From the NCBI GenBank assembly GCA_022360735.1, contig JAKSCF010000076.1, positions 1 to 9,757 on the forward strand: 9,757 nt of DNA, written 5' to 3'. How positions within the stretch are numbered: position 1 is the first letter of the stretch; every line of letters begins with the position of its first letter. Shown here piece by piece: positions 6,792-9,757 of the stretch. A program made the position numbers and the translations under genes. The notes below the pieces were generated by a model. The model searched no databases. It was given only the letters and a program-made list of their open reading frames with translations, and had not been told where the DNA came from. This DNA is from Clostridia bacterium (lineage in GTDB: Bacteria; Bacillota_A; Clostridia; Peptostreptococcales; JAAYPU01).

Positions 6792-6853
6792 GCTATTTTT
6801 AAACTTAAGCAACTAAAAGGTGAGTAGATCTACTCACCTTTTTTAAAAATAGC
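6792..6853 (+). repeat. Nested inverted repeats between xylF and xylG
   Basis: An outer perfect 12-base pair of arms, GCTATTTTTAAA (6792-6803) and TTTAAAAATAGC (6842-6853), encloses the perfect terminator-like palindrome at 6815-6842. The outer right arm uses the last T residues of the terminator tract, so outer and terminator structures partly compete. This may protect the xylF 3' end, tune read-through into xylGH, or both. The pairing is directly visible, while the function is inferred. Confidence 0.7.
6815..6844 (+). terminator. Terminator-like hairpin after xylF
   Basis: A perfect 12-base-pair stem (AAAAGGTGAGTA, loop GATC, then TACTCACCTTTT) is followed at once by more T, giving six T residues at 6839-6844. 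It has the form of a rho-independent terminator. No clear promoter lies between it and xylG, so it probably terminates only partially and sets a high xylF to low xylGH ratio. Confidence 0.85.
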
Positions 6854-6875
6854 CCATAGGTCTGGAGGGAAACGA

Positions 6876-8408
6876 ATGTCTGATTTTATTTTAGAAATGA
6901 AAAGTATCACTAAAGAATTTCCTGGAGTGCGAGCCCTAGATAATGTAACCTTTCAAGTAAAAAAAGGAGATATCCACTGCTTAGTTGGTGAAAATGGTGC
7001 AGGAAAATCTACTTTAATGAAAATCTTAAGTGGAGTTTATCCGTACGGGAGCTATAGCGGCGAAATTATATTAAACGAAAAAATACAAAGATATCATTAT
7101 ATTAAGGATAGTGAAAAAGCAGGCGTTGCCATTATATATCAAGAGTTGGCACTTGTCCCTTATATGAGTATTTATGAAAATATTTTTTTAGGAAATGAGA
7201 TCAAGAAATATAGCCAAATTAATTGGAATGAAACCATTTTAAAGACAAAGGAAGTTCTTAAAAAAGTAGGCTTAACCGATAATCCGGATATATTGATCAA
7301 GGATTTAGGTGTAGGAAAACAACAGTTGATCGAAATTGCTAAAGCGCTTTCAAAAAATGTTCAGCTTTTAATCCTTGATGAGCCTACTGCTGCATTAAAT
7401 GAAGAAGATAGCAAAAATCTATTAAAAATATTGCAGGAATTAAAAAATGAAGGCATCACAAGTATCTTAATATCCCATAAGCTTAATGAGGTCATGTCCA
7501 TTGCAGATACCATTACAATTTTAAGAGATGGTCAAACCGTTTCTACAATTGATCGGCACAAAGAGAAAGTTAATGAAGACCATATCATTAAAAAAATGGT
7601 AGGAAGAGATTTAACCAACAGGTATCCAAAAAGAAAGTCAAAAATAGGAGATGTAAAGTTTGAAGTAAAAAATTGGAATGTTTTTAGCCCGTCTGATCCA
7701 AATAAAAAAATCATCCATGACTCAGACATCTATGTGCGTGAAGGCGAAATTATAGGTATATCCGGATTGATGGGTGCCGGAAGGACAGAGTTTGCTATGA
7801 GCATTTTTGGAAAATCATATGGTAGTAAAATTGAAGGAGAATTATTTCTAAACGGCGAAAAAGTTGAATTCCAAACACCCAAAGAAGCCATTCAATATGG
7901 TATTAGTTATTTAACTGAAGATAGAAAAGAAAAAGGATTAATTTTAATACAAGATGTTAAGAGCAATATCTCCATCTCAAGTCTAAATGATATCACACAT
8001 CATCATATTATTAACGAAAATGAAGAAGTTAAAAATGCAAATCATTATAAAGAAGCCATGAAGATAAAAACGCCTTCCATTGAACAAGAAGTAAAAAATT
8101 TAAGCGGTGGTAACCAGCAAAAGGTTGCATTAAGTAAATGGATGCTAACCAATCCTGAAGTCCTAATTGTGGATGAACCTACAAGAGGTATTGATGTTGG
8201 TGCAAAATATGAGATTTACAACATTATGAACAAATTTTTATCAAAGGGCAATAGTATTATAATGATCTCTTCAGAATTACCTGAAATACTTGGCATGAGT
8301 GACCGAGTTTATGTGATGAATGAGGGTAAAATTGTAGCTGAATTATCTGGAGAAGAAATGACTCAAGAAACTATTATGAAGCATGCAATAGGTCAAGGAG
8401 GCTATTAG
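6876..8408 (+). CDS. xylG: Sugar ABC transporter ATP-binding protein XylG
   Basis: A 510-residue double ATPase that powers sugar import through XylH at the inner face of the membrane. The first nucleotide-binding domain has Walker A GENGAGKST (38-46), Q-loop Gln89, a signature-like LGVGKQQ (144-150), Walker B LLILDEP (164-170) and switch His201. The second domain has the degenerate Walker A GLMGAGRTE (297-305) usual in this sugar-importer class, signature LSGGNQQ (409-415) and Walker B VDEPTRG (432-438). The YPYGSYSGEI stretch after the first Walker A is typical of XylG. Length matches the family. The start is supported by GGAGGG at 6864-6869 with a six-base spacing. It follows the xylF hairpin and is separated from xylH by only two bases, so the two are co-translated. 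Confidence 0.95.
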   Translation: MSDFILEMKSITKEFPGVRALDNVTFQVKKGDIHCLVGENGAGKSTLMKILSGVYPYGSYSGEIILNEKIQRYHYIKDSEKAGVAIIYQELALVPYMSIYENIFLGNEIKKYSQINWNETILKTKEVLKKVGLTDNPDILIKDLGVGKQQLIEIAKALSKNVQLLILDEPTAALNEEDSKNLLKILQELKNEGITSILISHKLNEVMSIADTITILRDGQTVSTIDRHKEKVNEDHIIKKMVGRDLTNRYPKRKSKIGDVKFEVKNWNVFSPSDPNKKIIHDSDIYVREGEIIGISGLMGAGRTEFAMSIFGKSYGSKIEGELFLNGEKVEFQTPKEAIQYGISYLTEDRKEKGLILIQDVKSNISISSLNDITHHHIINENEEVKNANHYKEAMKIKTPSIEQEVKNLSGGNQQKVALSKWMLTNPEVLIVDEPTRGIDVGAKYEIYNIMNKFLSKGNSIIMISSELPEILGMSDRVYVMNEGKIVAELSGEEMTQETIMKHAIGQGGY

Positions 8409-8410
8409 AA

Positions 8411-9595
8411 ATGTTAAAAAATGAAAAAAAACCCAGCTTGCTTACCGGTGTAATCCGGTCAAATATTCGACAATACGGTATGTTTATAGCACTGTTTGTC
8501 ATTATGATTGTTTTTAATATATTAACTAAAGGCACATTTATTAGTTCAAGAAATTTAACCAACCTGTATTTACAAACGGGTTATATTGCTGCTTTAGCTG
8601 TAGGTATGGTTCTTGTTATCATATCAGGTCATATAGATTTATCAGTAGGATCCGTAGCTGCTTTTACCGGTGCTATTGCTGCTATTCTCCAAGTTAAAAT
8701 GGGTTTACCTACAATCCCTACCATACTAATAACCCTGATAGTTGGTATGCTTATCGGCATGTGGCAAGGCTTTTGGATTGCATATAGGCGCATTCCCGCT
8801 TTTATCGTAACTTTAGCATCCATGCTTCTTTTTAGAGGCGCAGTTATTTGGATTACACAAGGGCAAACCATTGGTCCTTTTAATGATGCTTTTAATAAAA
8901 TTAGTGTAGGTTATCTAAAGGATTTAGGTGATTTTGAAGGTTTTCATTTGCTATCTATTCTGTTAGGCATAGTCGCTGTTCTATTTTTAATCTTCTCTGA
9001 AGTTAGAAAAAGGAAAATTAGAATCAACTATTCTTTTGATATATTACCTCTGCCTTATTTTATCGGTAAGGTGCTTATTATCTCTTTAGGTATTATGTTA
9101 TTTGTATTAAGCATGGCTTTGTATAAAGGTATTCCTTATACCGTTATTATCTTAGTATTATTAATCGGGCTCTATACTTTTATCACAAATAAAACGCCTA
9201 TTGGCCGACATATCTATGCCATAGGCGGAAATTTAGAAGCAGCTAAACTTTCAGGAATCAATGCCAAAAGAACACTGTTTTATGTCTTTACATCTATGGG
9301 TACACTGGCAGCGCTATCTGGTATTATATATAGCGCTCGTCTTAATTCAGCTGCTCCTTCTGCAGGTAACTATTTTGAATTAGAAGCCATTGCGGCATGT
9401 TACATCGGTGGTGCATCTGCAAGCGGTGGTATCGGTTCAGTTCTTGGCGCTATTATAGGCGCACTTGTTATGGCTTCCATCAACAATGGTATGTCATTAC
9501 TTAATGCTGACGTTTCGCTTCAATATATGATCAAAGGGCTTGTGCTTCTAGGCGCAGTTTGGTTTGATATCTCTACTAGAAATAAGTCTAAATAA
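8411..9595 (+). CDS. xylH: Sugar ABC transporter permease XylH
   Basis: A 394-residue integral membrane protein forming the sugar channel. About 10-11 hydrophobic segments are visible, roughly at 21-39, 57-72, 79-94, 101-125, 129-148, 179-196, 218-238, 242-258, 291-308, 330-350 and 372-387. The BPD_transp_2 family stretch GHIDLSVGSVAAFTG (73-87) and the cytoplasmic GGNLEAAKLSGINAKR (272-287), thought to contact the ATPase, are both present. Length is nearly identical to E. coli XylH (393). A basic linker around 197-206 splits the protein into two halves, as in XylH. AGGAGG at 8396-8401 sits inside the end of xylG, nine bases before ATG. This is the last gene of the transporter block and is followed by a hairpin. 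Confidence 0.95.
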   Translation: MLKNEKKPSLLTGVIRSNIRQYGMFIALFVIMIVFNILTKGTFISSRNLTNLYLQTGYIAALAVGMVLVIISGHIDLSVGSVAAFTGAIAAILQVKMGLPTIPTILITLIVGMLIGMWQGFWIAYRRIPAFIVTLASMLLFRGAVIWITQGQTIGPFNDAFNKISVGYLKDLGDFEGFHLLSILLGIVAVLFLIFSEVRKRKIRINYSFDILPLPYFIGKVLIISLGIMLFVLSMALYKGIPYTVIILVLLIGLYTFITNKTPIGRHIYAIGGNLEAAKLSGINAKRTLFYVFTSMGTLAALSGIIYSARLNSAAPSAGNYFELEAIAACYIGGASASGGIGSVLGAIIGALVMASINNGMSLLNADVSLQYMIKGLVLLGAVWFDISTRNKSK

Positions 9596-9611
9596 TATTC
9601 TCTCTCTATCT

Positions 9612-9757
9612 TTAAGAGAAGGTAAAGCGTTGATTTATCTTCTCTTTTAATATAGTCAATCTTTGTTCTTTATTAATGTTAGCATTGTTAATTCTTATTG
9701 GTAATGGAATGCAGGTATCTATTATTTCTACATAAAAAAAATCCGATATAAAAATCG
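9612..9757 (-). CDS. 3' fragment of a possible opposite-strand gene, unknown function
   Basis: An open frame enters from the right edge (first full codon complement of 9753-9755) and runs 47 codons to a TAA at complement 9612-9614. The predicted end includes residues such as IIDTCIPLPIRINN and a charged tail KEQRLTILKEKINQRF. Staying open this long in AT-rich DNA supports coding, but the frame is short and no family is recognised. Its last dozen codons overlap the hairpin that follows xylH, which would make the two genes convergent with overlapping ends. It may instead be a chance open frame. Confidence 0.4.
   Translation of the reverse strand, partial: IFISDFFYVEIIDTCIPLPIRINNANINKEQRLTILKEKINQRFTFS
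9614..9648 (+). terminator. Hairpin terminator after xylH
   Basis: AAGAGAAGGTAAA (9614-9626) pairs with TTTATCTTCTCTT (9634-9646), giving a 13-base-pair stem with one G-U pair and a seven-base loop. TTTT (9645-9648) and AT-rich DNA follow. The T tract is short, so strength is uncertain. On the opposite strand the stem is followed by AAAGATAG and has no T tract. It begins 18 bases after the xylH stop. Confidence 0.7.

Noticed and set aside
7305..7325. Altered first signature motif LGVGKQQ in XylG
   Set aside because: The first signature is variable in this class of sugar importer ATPases, and the surrounding residues are normal, so it is not evidence of inactivation.
7764..7790. Degenerate second Walker A (GAGRTE) in XylG
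   Set aside because: This replacement is the usual state in the MglA/RbsA/XylG class, so it is not unusual.
8374..8871. Leftward open frames across the start of xylH (and similar ones at 777-977, 6508-6720 and 7532-7729)
   Set aside because: All are antisense to strongly supported genes, have no start signals, and show no recognisable protein features.

Overview
The window comes from a low-GC Gram-positive genome, most likely an anaerobic Clostridia/Lachnospirales-type Firmicute. The support is strongly AT-rich DNA, AGGAGG-type ribosome binding sites, a lipoprotein sugar receptor, a YesM/YesN-type two-component system and a clostridial-style rRNA leader at the left edge. The species cannot be named from the sequence.

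Layout. Positions 1-240 read leftward: two tandem sigma-A-like promoters and a leader with the CCTTGAAAACT signature typical of rRNA operons, whose 16S gene would lie off the left edge. All complete genes then run rightward. Block one (421-5530) is a tight sensor operon: a membrane-anchored sugar-binding-like receptor, a LytS/YesM-type histidine kinase, a YesN-type AraC-family response regulator, and a second membrane-anchored receptor that is clearly XylF-like. Block two (5717-9595) is the transporter: a XylF-like lipoprotein, the double ATPase XylG and the permease XylH. A nested inverted repeat containing a terminator-like hairpin lies between xylF and xylG. A second hairpin follows xylH, and a 3' fragment of a possible opposite-strand gene reaches the right edge.

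How it likely works (inference from family knowledge). Extracellular xylose or a related sugar binds the anchored XylF-like receptor (4457-5530). That receptor acts through the extracellular part of the histidine kinase. The kinase phosphorylates Asp54 of the regulator, which activates xylFGH for ATP-driven uptake. This resembles the XylFII-LytS/YesN xylose-sensing arrangement described in Clostridium beijerinckii.

The most unusual point is that one kinase/regulator pair is flanked by two non-equivalent anchored receptors. One keeps the XylF ligand motifs, while the other (421-1404) belongs to a different binding-protein type and lacks them. This could be two-input sensing by a single kinase. 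No sugar catabolic gene, mobile element, tRNA, CRISPR array or frameshifted gene was seen.
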